Shown: positions 20,044-27,040 of the stretch, piece after piece
How the letters are laid out: every line of letters begins with the position of its first letter
Position numbering within the stretch: the stretch's first letter is position 1
Assembly (NCBI RefSeq): GCF_003173055.1
Contig: NZ_QGLF01000001.1
Span: forward strand, 379,085 to 443,084
Length of the DNA: 64,000 nt
Origin: Zavarzinia compransoris
GTDB taxonomy: Bacteria; Pseudomonadota; Alphaproteobacteria; Zavarziniales; Zavarziniaceae
Direction of reading: 5' to 3'
The notes under the pieces: generated by a model
What the model saw: only the letters and a program-made list of their open reading frames with translations
Databases searched by the model: none
What the model was told of the DNA's origin: nothing
Translations under genes and position numbers: made by a program

Positions 20044-20964
20044 TTAGGTGAAGGACAGCGACAGCTCGTCGTTGCCGGTGGTGGGGCAAAGCACCAGGTT
20101 CAGGCTTTCGCTCAGCACATCGTCGTCATTGCTCCAAGTCGGCATTTCGACCTGCACCTTGGGGGCGGCAATGGTGACGATATTGCCCGTCGTGGTGCCA
20201 TGGACGATCGAGAGGGCATCACGGGTGCGGGCGGCTGCCGTTGCCTGCCAATCCTTTGTCGCAAGCGTTACGGCGTCGAACTGGAGGCTCCCGACCGCCT
20301 TCCGCGTGAAGGAGGTGATAACCTCCTGCTCGGTGAGATTGCGGTATTTCGGGCTGAGACCGCAGTCGACGGTGAACTGCTTGGTATTGAGCGGCACCCC
20401 GTGGAGGGTGACGGCGGTGTTGGCCTTCGAGATTTCCCACGGCTGGATAAAGCTGGGCAGGGTGGTGCTGGGCAGGGCGGTATCGGCGCGACCGCCCCAG
20501 AGCCCGAGCCCGGTGAATTCCAGCATCGGCAGACCCAGCGCCGAGCCCGAGACCTTCCACGAGCCCCGCCAGCCGAGCACCTTCAGCCGCCAGCCGCCGT
20601 GATAGAAATAAAGCCCCGCGCTGCTGCCCGTGCCGGCGGCGGGCGTGTAGACGGCCGAGGTCGCAGCCGTGATGACCTCCGTCATCCGGCAGGCAAGCAG
20701 CGCAGCGGCGTAGGCCGGCGCGGTACCGGCGACGCCCGATCCGGCCAGTGCCACCTTGAAGCTGACCTGGACGTGTGCCCCGACAGGCAGAAAGCCCATG
20801 TTGCCGTCCACGCCGGCGTCGATGTTGCGTTCGACCTTCTGGCTCATGATCTGGATCGACAGCTCTTCGGTTTCGAAGGCGTCGACCGCCGCTGTCGGGG
20901 TCGGGTCCGTGCCGTAGACCGTCTCGGGCTTCAGCAGAAGCAACTTGTTTTTGAACTGGAACAT
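20044..20964 (-). CDS. phage tail tube protein
   Basis: 306 residues beginning MFQFKNKLLLLKPETVYGTDPTPT, the opening typical of siphophage major tail proteins in transposable phages. The rest is beta-rich with many Thr/Ser/Gly residues, as in tube subunits. It precedes the chaperone and tape measure genes. No tail sheath gene is present between it and the tail terminator, so the tail is non-contractile, unlike that of Mu. Confidence 0.8.
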   Translation of the reverse strand: MFQFKNKLLLLKPETVYGTDPTPTAAVDAFETEELSIQIMSQKVERNIDAGVDGNMGFLPVGAHVQVSFKVALAGSGVAGTAPAYAAALLACRMTEVITAATSAVYTPAAGTGSSAGLYFYHGGWRLKVLGWRGSWKVSGSALGLPMLEFTGLGLWGGRADTALPSTTLPSFIQPWEISKANTAVTLHGVPLNTKQFTVDCGLSPKYRNLTEQEVITSFTRKAVGSLQFDAVTLATKDWQATAAARTRDALSIVHGTTTGNIVTIAAPKVQVEMPTWSNDDDVLSESLNLVLCPTTGNDELSLSFT

Positions 20965-20966
20965 GC

Positions 20967-21179
20967 TCAGACCTCCTTGGCCTTGCGGCCTTTGCCGGCC
21001 GGGGCGGCTTCACCCTGTGCGGCGCTTTCCGCCTCGCCGGCCGGCGAAGGCGCTTCAGGTTCGGGTGCCACGGTGGGCGCCGATTTCGGCGGGGCCTCGG
21101 CGGTGGGCGGGGCCACCAGCGTGAGGGCCCCCGTTTTGGGATCGCGGGCGTACCGGCCGCCATCGGTGGGATTGGTCAT
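20967..21179 (-). CDS. small phage tail-region protein (DUF2635-like position)
   Basis: 70 residues. The N-terminal GRYARDPKTGALTLV resembles small proteins found between the tail terminator and tail tube genes of Mu-like phages (Mu gp38 position). The remainder is Pro/Ala/Glu-rich and probably disordered, ending in basic residues. Its function is unknown. Confidence 0.65.
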   Translation of the reverse strand: MTNPTDGGRYARDPKTGALTLVAPPTAEAPPKSAPTVAPEPEAPSPAGEAESAAQGEAAPAGKGRKAKEV

Positions 21180-21180
21180 G

Positions 21181-21612
21181 TCAGGCCTGCTGGTGGTAAA
21201 GGGTTGTCACGTAGGTGTCCTGCCAGGCGACCAGCCCGGCGTGCGCGTCGATCACGATGCCCTCGGAAAACTGAATGGGCGATTGGGTAACTCCCGCCGT
21301 CTCGCCCCAGCCATAGAGAGCGGAGAGGACGGCCGCCCGCACCGGCTTCAGCTCGACAAGCGCCGAGCCTCCTCGGCCGAGGTCCGAGACATTGCGGCAG
21401 ATAAGGACCACACCGAAATGCACGGTCACCTTCTGGCGGAGCCGCAGGGTATTGCCCGCCGGCTCGGCCCGCTCCGACAGCGGCGTCACGAAGGCGGCCG
21501 GCATCGCGCGCGGCTGAGCCCCGTTGAGGCTTTCGATTTCGGCCATGCCCTCGACCAGGCGCAGCGGCGGCATCGCCTGGGCGCGCAGGCGGGCGATCAC
21601 GGCGTCAATCAT
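21181..21612 (-). CDS. Mu gp37-like tail terminator protein (DUF1834)
   Basis: 143 residues starting MIDAVIARLRAQ. The alpha/beta pattern with FVTPLSERAEPAGNTLRLRQKVTVHFGVVLICRN near residues 40-75 matches the Mu gp37 family, thought to cap the tail and set the head-tail joint. It overlaps the preceding virion morphogenesis gene by eight bases and continues the Mu-like order gp36, G, gp37. Confidence 0.8.
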   Translation of the reverse strand: MIDAVIARLRAQAMPPLRLVEGMAEIESLNGAQPRAMPAAFVTPLSERAEPAGNTLRLRQKVTVHFGVVLICRNVSDLGRGGSALVELKPVRAAVLSALYGWGETAGVTQSPIQFSEGIVIDAHAGLVAWQDTYVTTLYHQQA

Positions 21613-22183
21613 GGGCGAGCACCGCAGTTACGGCCTCGGCTATGCGGCCCACCAGGCGCGGGCCGACACCAAGGAAGGGGCGCGCGGGAATGCGGATCTT
21701 GTAAGAGCCGATGCGGACCTTTTGGGCGTAAGCGCCGACCGCCTTGGTGCTGCGCTTCGCAAAGCGCAGCCGCGAGCCCGCGCCGTCCTTGCCGGCCCCC
21801 TTCCGCGCGAAGCGGAAGTGCACCACCCGCTCGCCGCCTGGGTGGTCGATGTCGCCGCCGAATTGGTGGACGCCGGCGTAAACGACATTGGTGCCGACCT
21901 CGACGGCCTCGCCCTCGACACGATACGTCAACGACTGATAGAGCCGCAGGCGGTGACGGAGGATGGCAGCGGCGGCGCCGCGCCGCTCCAGGGTGCGCTT
22001 GGAAAGCGGCGCCCACTTGATGCCGGCCGGATCGGCTTCCGCCTGAAAGTTATCTTGGGTGTCCGCCAGCGCCGCACCGCCCATGGCGTCGAGCAGTTCA
22101 GCCCGGGCGTCCAGCCGACCGGCCAGGCGTGTCAGTCCGGCTTGGACTTCAGCGTCGTCGAATTTGATCGAAACGCCGGTCAT
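21605..22183 (-). CDS. phage virion morphogenesis protein (Mu gpG-like tail completion)
   Basis: 192 residues from the ATG overlapping the previous stop (ATGA). Features include FDDAEVQAGLTRLAGRL at the N-terminus, WAPLSKRTLERRG near residue 60, YAGVHQFGG near 103, and C-terminal RPFLGVGPRLVGRIAEAV, the typical gpG/tail completion signature. In Mu, gpG lies between F and I; here it has moved downstream of the DUF1320 gene. Confidence 0.85.
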   Translation of the reverse strand: MTGVSIKFDDAEVQAGLTRLAGRLDARAELLDAMGGAALADTQDNFQAEADPAGIKWAPLSKRTLERRGAAAAILRHRLRLYQSLTYRVEGEAVEVGTNVVYAGVHQFGGDIDHPGGERVVHFRFARKGAGKDGAGSRLRFAKRSTKAVGAYAQKVRIGSYKIRIPARPFLGVGPRLVGRIAEAVTAVLAHD

Positions 22184-22614
22184 CTGAGCCCCTGAACGAA
22201 CGCTCTCAACGCATCGCGAAAGAAGACGCGGGGCGGCGCCATCACCTTGACGCCTTGGGCCGCGGAGGCCGCCGCATCGACGCCACCGGCGGCGAGGGTC
22301 ATGGCGCCCGAGGTGACCTCGCCCAGCATCTTGACGGCGTTGTCGTAGGCGCGGCGCACGTCCTCGGGCACCCCGTCGCGATACAGGTACAGACGGGCGA
22401 TGTCGCAGGCCCACTTGACCACGATGGGCGGCACCGGGGTCAGCGGCACCGCGTAGCGCGAGGCTACATACGAGTTGATCAGGTCATCCGCGTCCACCAG
22501 GGCGCGGGCGACGACCCCCGTATCGATCGCGCCTGCATGAGCGTGATCGCTGAGTTGCACGATTTCGGCGGCGCCGAAGCGCGTGTTCAGGTCATCGGCG
22601 GTGGCGTAGGTCAC
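22180..22614 (-). CDS. DUF1320 family protein (Mu gp36-like)
   Basis: 144 residues starting MTYATADDLNTRFGAAEIVQLSD, the hallmark N-terminus of the gp36 family, followed by DADDLINSYVASRYAVPL and helices ending in a positively charged C-terminus. Family members are head-tail connector proteins. Start and stop overlap the neighbouring genes by four bases. Confidence 0.88.
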   Translation of the reverse strand: MTYATADDLNTRFGAAEIVQLSDHAHAGAIDTGVVARALVDADDLINSYVASRYAVPLTPVPPIVVKWACDIARLYLYRDGVPEDVRRAYDNAVKMLGEVTSGAMTLAAGGVDAAASAAQGVKVMAPPRVFFRDALRAFVQGLR

Positions 22615-22829
22615 GACAGCACCTCGGCCGCACGGTCGCCCCAGAAGGCGGCCTCTTCGAGGCGGCGCTGAGCGAGGGTCGCCTCCGCCTTGTTGGGCAA
22701 GGCGTCATAGAGATCCCAGAGATCACGCGCCAGGACGAGCGGGGCGAGAGCGATGCAGAGTTCCGGCGCCCGCCCAGGATCGGGCAGCGCCTCGGGCACG
22801 CGCTCACGGAAGGGGTTCCGCCTGATCAT
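22611..22829 (-). CDS. small phage protein in the head-tail region
   Basis: 72 residues, rich in Ala, Leu, Arg and Glu and predicted helical. ATGA overlaps at both ends tie it into the operon. I do not recognise the family. Its position between a small capsid-region gene and the DUF1320 connector suggests a structural role. Confidence 0.65.
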   Translation of the reverse strand: MIRRNPFRERVPEALPDPGRAPELCIALAPLVLARDLWDLYDALPNKAEATLAQRRLEEAAFWGDRAAEVLS

Positions 22830-23122
22830 CGCGAGCCCTTTCCGGCCTTGCTCTTGGCCTTTTCGGGCGGGGCGGAGGTATCCTCGACCGTTTCCCCCTC
22901 CCCTTCGTGATGGCCACCCTGTTCACCGCCCGCCGCAGTGCCCGCCGCAGTGCCGACATTCGACACGGCCGCGGGCGCAGGGGTCGAGGTGGCCCCGGTA
23001 TCTTGATGCGGCGCCGCCTCGGCGACACCGAGGCCGACCAGCTCATCCGCCTGCGCGCGTTCGACGAGCGCGCGAGTGCCGGGGCCGAGCTTCACCGGGG
23101 CGAGCAGGATGATTTCGATCAT
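22826..23122 (-). CDS. small phage protein downstream of capsid
   Basis: 98 residues. An ordered N-terminus (MIEIILLAPVKLGPGTRALVERAQADELVGLGVAEA) is followed by a disordered Ala/Gly/Glu/Lys-rich tail. The upstream open frame is antisense-like sequence over the capsid gene, so the ATG at 23122, 11 bases after the capsid stop, is the likely start. Function unknown. Confidence 0.65.
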   Translation of the reverse strand: MIEIILLAPVKLGPGTRALVERAQADELVGLGVAEAAPHQDTGATSTPAPAAVSNVGTAAGTAAGGEQGGHHEGEGETVEDTSAPPEKAKSKAGKGSR

Positions 23123-23133
23123 CGCCTGCCCCC

Positions 23134-24063
23134 TTACGCCGGGTTCTGGATCAGGTAACCGGAGGCGATGCCCGAAAGCACCGGCGAGCGCTCCATGGTC
23201 ACGGGGTAGATCCAGGACTTCGCGTTGTTGTCGTAGTAGGGCTGCTCGACGACCGGGTGACCGTCCAGCGTGTAGGTGTAGCCGTATGAGGGCTCCTCGG
23301 CCCCGGCCGGGGAACTGGGGACATAGGCGAGCACCGCGTTGTTGCCCCAGATGTCCGCGAAGGCCCCGCCGTCGCTGACGGTGACGGCACCGCCGACGAC
23401 GACCCGCGAAATGCCCCAGAGGGCCGCCAGCATTTCCGTGGTGATGCTGTCCTTGCTCACATACTTGAAGCGCTCGACCACAGCGGGGTTGTTCTTCGCG
23501 GCCGCGAAGGCGACGGCCGACAGCAGGGCGACGTTGGGGTAGGCGCCGGTGCTGGCCCGGATTGCTTCCTTGCCCGCTTCGATGTCGGCGCTGGGCGTGC
23601 CCGTGGCTGCGGACCATTTGGTGCCGGCGGACAGGGTAACCTTGTGGTTGGCGTCATAGTTCGCGGTCGCCGTGGCGATGGCCGCCTGCTCCTCTTCGAG
23701 GCTCTTCGTGACCACCTTGAGCACCATGTTCACGGCACGCGCGGCGAGATTGATGCCGGGGACCTGGGCTTCCCGCGAGTGTTCGCGCGGCACCGTCGCC
23801 TCCAGCGCGTCCTGCACCAGGGCGAAGGGCTTGCCGGCGTAGCCGAACGAGATCCGCTGGGTCGCAGCGCCCGGCGCCCGGCGCAGGTTGTAGCGCCTGA
23901 AGCTCTCCAGTCCGAATTCGATCACGCGGCCACCGGAGACTGCGACGGGGACGCGGGGGAACAGCGTCTCGCCGACATAGTCGGGATGACGGTAGCCCTG
24001 TGCATGGGTGGTCAAAATCGGATCGATGACGCGAACCTGGGCATTGCTCATTGAGGTGGTCAT
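23134..24063 (-). CDS. major capsid protein
   Basis: 309 residues. DPILTTHAQGYRHPDYVGETLFPRVPV near the N-terminus, VQDALEATVPREHSREA near 85-100 and the C-terminal PVLSGIASGYLIQNP are typical of the major head proteins of transposable siphophages (HK97 fold expected). It follows the protease/scaffold and DUF2190 genes, the Mu-like head order. A second in-frame ATG lies four codons downstream. Confidence 0.85.
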   Translation of the reverse strand: MTTSMSNAQVRVIDPILTTHAQGYRHPDYVGETLFPRVPVAVSGGRVIEFGLESFRRYNLRRAPGAATQRISFGYAGKPFALVQDALEATVPREHSREAQVPGINLAARAVNMVLKVVTKSLEEEQAAIATATANYDANHKVTLSAGTKWSAATGTPSADIEAGKEAIRASTGAYPNVALLSAVAFAAAKNNPAVVERFKYVSKDSITTEMLAALWGISRVVVGGAVTVSDGGAFADIWGNNAVLAYVPSSPAGAEEPSYGYTYTLDGHPVVEQPYYDNNAKSWIYPVTMERSPVLSGIASGYLIQNPA

Positions 24064-24073
24064 GGTCGGGCCT

Positions 24074-24412
24074 TCAGTTCGGGATCAAAATGATTTCAAG
24101 CGCTTCACCCGCGGCCGCCGCGGCAGTGCGCGTGCGCGCAACCTGCACGCCCGTGGTGGCGGTAATCGCCCGGCCGGATGCGTCGCTTTCGATCGCCGCG
24201 CCCGCAGCGACGGCGGCGCCGGCCTCGATCACGGCGGTGCCGAGCACATCGACGGCGACATCGTCGCCGATCGCGGCGGCGGTTCGGGCCACGCCGGCAA
24301 CGGCGGCGCCCGCCGCCGGCACCGCGCCGGCCAGCGTCACGAAACGCTGCTTGGTCAAGGCGGCGGTCGCCTTGATGGTCAGGGTCAGGACGGGGATGGA
24401 GGTCAGGGCCAT
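24074..24412 (-). CDS. DUF2190 family capsid-associated protein
   Basis: 112 residues, Ala/Thr/Val-rich beta protein with repeated short hydrophobic strands (FVTLAGAVPAAGAAVAGVARTAA...). DUF2190 proteins are capsid stabilising or decoration proteins encoded next to the major capsid gene, as here. Confidence 0.75.
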   Translation of the reverse strand: MALTSIPVLTLTIKATAALTKQRFVTLAGAVPAAGAAVAGVARTAAAIGDDVAVDVLGTAVIEAGAAVAAGAAIESDASGRAITATTGVQVARTRTAAAAAGEALEIILIPN

Positions 24413-24422
24413 GGCCGGCTCC

Positions 24423-24914
24423 TCAGCGGCTCACCGCCTGCACGGCGGTGAGATAGTCGGTTTCGGGATGCTTCTGCTGGTAGGCCAATGCCCGCTGGTG
24501 GAGGGCCAGATTGGCCTTGTCCACCTGGTAGCCGGCCGGCGCCGCGAAGGCGACGGACTGGCCGCGACCATCGGCCGGGGCCGCCGCGCGCTCGCCGAAC
24601 TCGACCATCGCCGGCAGCGAGGAGAGCAATTCACGGAGCGCCGCGCGGGGCGTGAGCGAGGCCCGCGCCTCGCCTTCGCCGAACTCCACGGCCGTGTCGG
24701 CATCCAGGTGCCCGAGCAGGTCGCGGGTGCGGCCAGCCAAGCCGGAGGGCAGCTTGGCCCCGGTGACCAGGCTCTCGACGAAGGCGGCATTTTCCGTGGC
24801 GGCCAGCGCGACGGCGCGCTGCCGATGAAGGTCAGCGGCTGCGTTCAAGGCGGCTTCGCGAGCGCTCAGTTCCGCCTCGCGCCGGGCCAGGTCCTCGGCG
24901 GTAAGGGTTGTCAT
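24423..24914 (-). CDS. scaffold protein from an internal start (Mu Z-like)
   Basis: In-frame internal ATG at 24914, preceded by GAGAGGA with seven bases of spacing, would give a 163-residue protein (MTTLTAEDLARREAELSAREAAL...) with a highly charged coiled-coil start. The same nested arrangement is known for Mu I/Z and lambda C/Nu3, where the shorter product is the assembly scaffold. This is inferred; no independent stop or frame change exists. Confidence 0.55.
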   Translation of the reverse strand: MTTLTAEDLARREAELSAREAALNAAADLHRQRAVALAATENAAFVESLVTGAKLPSGLAGRTRDLLGHLDADTAVEFGEGEARASLTPRAALRELLSSLPAMVEFGERAAAPADGRGQSVAFAAPAGYQVDKANLALHQRALAYQQKHPETDYLTAVQAVSR

Positions 24915-25376
24915 ACGCGGTTCCTCTCGCTGCGCTTCGAAAAAGGCGACCGTGACCACAGCGTCGTCATCGGCAGCCGAAAATGACGGTGTGCGCAGCC
25001 CCTTCACCGCAGGCGGCTGCGCCCCGAGAAACCCAACGTGTCGCAGGTACCAGACGCCCGGCACGGGGTTGGCCGGGCTGCGCGGGCGGTAGAAGGACGC
25101 GGACACATGCTTGAAGCGGCGCCCGTTAACCAGCTCGGCGAAGGCCGGCTCGACGTCGCGGGTGACGGCCCGCAGGAGGTCGCCCTCCACGGCAAGGCCG
25201 GCCACCCACCCATAGGCCGGGTCATCGCTGGCCGGGTGGCCAACGACAAGCGGCGCGTCATGCGTCGCGGGATCGTAGGCAGCGACGGTCGCGGCGAGAT
25301 CGGCCGCGCTGAAGGTCAGCGCCTCGCCGCTCGCCGCGATGTGACGGCCCGTCCGGAAAATGTCGATCGTGCTCAT
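24423..25376 (-). CDS. prohead protease with C-terminal scaffold (Mu gpI-like)
   Basis: 317 residues. The N-terminal part (STIDIFRTGRHIAASGEALTFSAADL, later PLVVGHP, and FKHVSASFYRP near residue 95) matches the Mu I protease family. The C-terminal half, from about residue 155, is charged and helical, as expected for a scaffold. A good ribosome binding site (GAGAGGA) precedes an internal in-frame ATG at 24914 that would produce the scaffold alone. I chose the ATG at 25376; a longer frame starts in low-quality sequence upstream. Confidence 0.82.
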   Translation of the reverse strand: MSTIDIFRTGRHIAASGEALTFSAADLAATVAAYDPATHDAPLVVGHPASDDPAYGWVAGLAVEGDLLRAVTRDVEPAFAELVNGRRFKHVSASFYRPRSPANPVPGVWYLRHVGFLGAQPPAVKGLRTPSFSAADDDAVVTVAFFEAQREEPRMTTLTAEDLARREAELSAREAALNAAADLHRQRAVALAATENAAFVESLVTGAKLPSGLAGRTRDLLGHLDADTAVEFGEGEARASLTPRAALRELLSSLPAMVEFGERAAAPADGRGQSVAFAAPAGYQVDKANLALHQRALAYQQKHPETDYLTAVQAVSR

Positions 25377-25740
25377 GGGCCCATTTTCGGGCGCGGGGCC
25401 CGCGGGCATCAGGACGGCTGGAGACGCCCCGACAATGCGTCGATGCCGCCCCATGATCCCCCCACGGGCCGCCATCGCGGCACCGCGCCCGCCGACCGGC
25501 GTCTTACGGCCCCGGCAACCCCGGTTGAACGATTTTTGAGAGGGGGTAAGGACGTCCCGCGCCCCAATGGGGCGGGCAAGGCGAATTGACGCTCTACGGC
25601 GCGCTATTGCGGCCAGGCGGGCGCTGGGCCATAGTGAGGATGTGGCCGCCGTGGCAACCGGGAAATCGCACGTCCGGTTGGGTCAGCCCGCCCTGGCAGC
25701 GGGACACTCTTACGGGGATGGTGGCGTACCCCCTCGACGG
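25377..25740. other. 364-bp gap in the head operon, no convincing gene
   Basis: This space lies between the MuF gene and the protease gene; in Mu, gene G occupies this place. The minus strand has no open frame with a credible start. A 61-residue plus-strand frame (25586-25771) is unlike anything I know. Two hairpins occur next to each other: CAACCGG/CCGGTTG (25655-25680) and CCCGC/GCGGG (25687-25703). It may hold a structured RNA, a lost gene or a small regulatory gene. Confidence 0.5.
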
Positions 25741-27036
25741 TCACAACAACCTTCCTGAAATCAGGTCGTAAAACTGACTGTCCGCCAGCCGGGAAACCTC
25801 GACCAGCCCGGCCGTTCGGACCGAATTTGTGACGATCGTTTCTTTGCGGCCCCCGGGCGGGCGGACCTTATCGGCGTAGTCGATGCGGACAACGATCTTC
25901 CCCAGACGGGTATCCCCCGGCACGTCGAAAACGTAAAGCAGGGCGGGATCACGCTTGTCCCAGAGGATCGCCGTCGCCCGCGACAGGGTTTCCGGCAGCC
26001 GGCGGATGGCATCCATCGGCGCAGCTGTGCCCGCCCCTGCCTTGACGTCGCGGACGATGTGCCCAATCGCGGCTTGGTGGGCGGTGATCGCGCCGCTCGC
26101 CGGTTGACGGCCCTGCGCGGCGAGGAAATCAAGGACTTCGTCGTCAAGGGCGTGGACGGTAAAGATTGATCTCGCGACCGGCCCCTTGGCAGCGATCGCA
26201 TCCACCCATCCCGAGAACTCATCGGCTAACGGCTTGGTAAGCCAATCCGGATCACGCATCGCCGCCGCAGTCAGGCGCGGTGGCGCATCGATCAGCTTGT
26301 CCGCGGCGGCGGCGGCATGGGCGCCGGCCTTGCCCGGGTTGTAAGCCCAGCCGGGGTCAATCCCGGCCGGCACTTGGGTGACCTCGCCCGTTCGGCGATT
26401 GAGATATTGCCGCGGGGTGTCCGGCGGTGGCTTTTTCGCCCGCTCGCCGAGGCGTCGATAATCAGCCTCCGAAAGGCTTTGCAGCGTGCAGCGGCAGTTC
26501 CAGCCGCAAGGCGGCGCCCAAGTATCCCAGATCGGATCATCGACGAGGGCGCACATGTTATGGCGCGCGGCGTGTTCAGCCCGGGTGTTGCCGTCCATCA
26601 CCGCGACATAGCGCAACCAGGGCCGGGCCCGCTTTGTGCGCTCGAACTGGGCCCAATGCCCAGCCGCATAGGATACCCGCATATTGACTTCGAAGATCGT
26701 CCTCAAGCGCCGGGTCGACCCCAACTGAGCGCTGACCAGCTGGCCAGTCTCAGGGTCCATCACGTCCCGGCGCCCCCACCACCCTTTGTCCTCCAGCACA
26801 GGGCGGATGCGGCGCGACCACGCTTCTATCGTTTCGCCGTTGCCGAGGGCAGAGACGAGCGAGCTATGGAGGTCCTTGAGGATGTCAAAGCCGGCGGATT
26901 TCGCGACGGTCCACGCGCGGGCGTGCTCTTCCTGCCATACATCCAGGTAGGAGAATGATGGATGAAGGCGCTTGCCCCGTGCCTCAATGGCTGCGATAGC
27001 TTCCTGCAGCGGCAGCGGCGTGAGCGTAATCGACAC
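25741..27036 (-). CDS. MuF head morphogenesis protein with C-terminal toxin-like domain
   Basis: 431 residues. The Mu F domain (about 1-220) shows WxxRIRPVLEDKGWWG, FEVNMRVSYAAGHWAQF and the signature AEHAARHNMCALVDDPIWDTW...PCGWNCRCTLQSLS, with its cysteines. The C-terminal part (about 330-431: SRATAILWDKRDPALLYVFDV, then a strand pair and HisThr-less ETIVTNSV...) resembles the phage Barnase-EndoU-ColicinE5/D-RelE-like nuclease (PBECR) domains attached to many MuF proteins. MuF is a minor head protein; the tail domain may act as an injected effector. The PBECR assignment is by pattern only. Confidence 0.85.
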   Translation of the reverse strand: MSITLTPLPLQEAIAAIEARGKRLHPSFSYLDVWQEEHARAWTVAKSAGFDILKDLHSSLVSALGNGETIEAWSRRIRPVLEDKGWWGRRDVMDPETGQLVSAQLGSTRRLRTIFEVNMRVSYAAGHWAQFERTKRARPWLRYVAVMDGNTRAEHAARHNMCALVDDPIWDTWAPPCGWNCRCTLQSLSEADYRRLGERAKKPPPDTPRQYLNRRTGEVTQVPAGIDPGWAYNPGKAGAHAAAAADKLIDAPPRLTAAAMRDPDWLTKPLADEFSGWVDAIAAKGPVARSIFTVHALDDEVLDFLAAQGRQPASGAITAHQAAIGHIVRDVKAGAGTAAPMDAIRRLPETLSRATAILWDKRDPALLYVFDVPGDTRLGKIVVRIDYADKVRPPGGRKETIVTNSVRTAGLVEVSRLADSQFYDLISGRLL

Positions 27037-27040
27037 TGTG

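Noticed and set aside
25586-25771. 61-codon plus-strand frame in the MuF-protease gap as an immunity gene
   Set aside because: It overlaps the MuF 3' end, lacks a clear ribosome binding site and resembles no known family. Kept only as a possibility in the findings.
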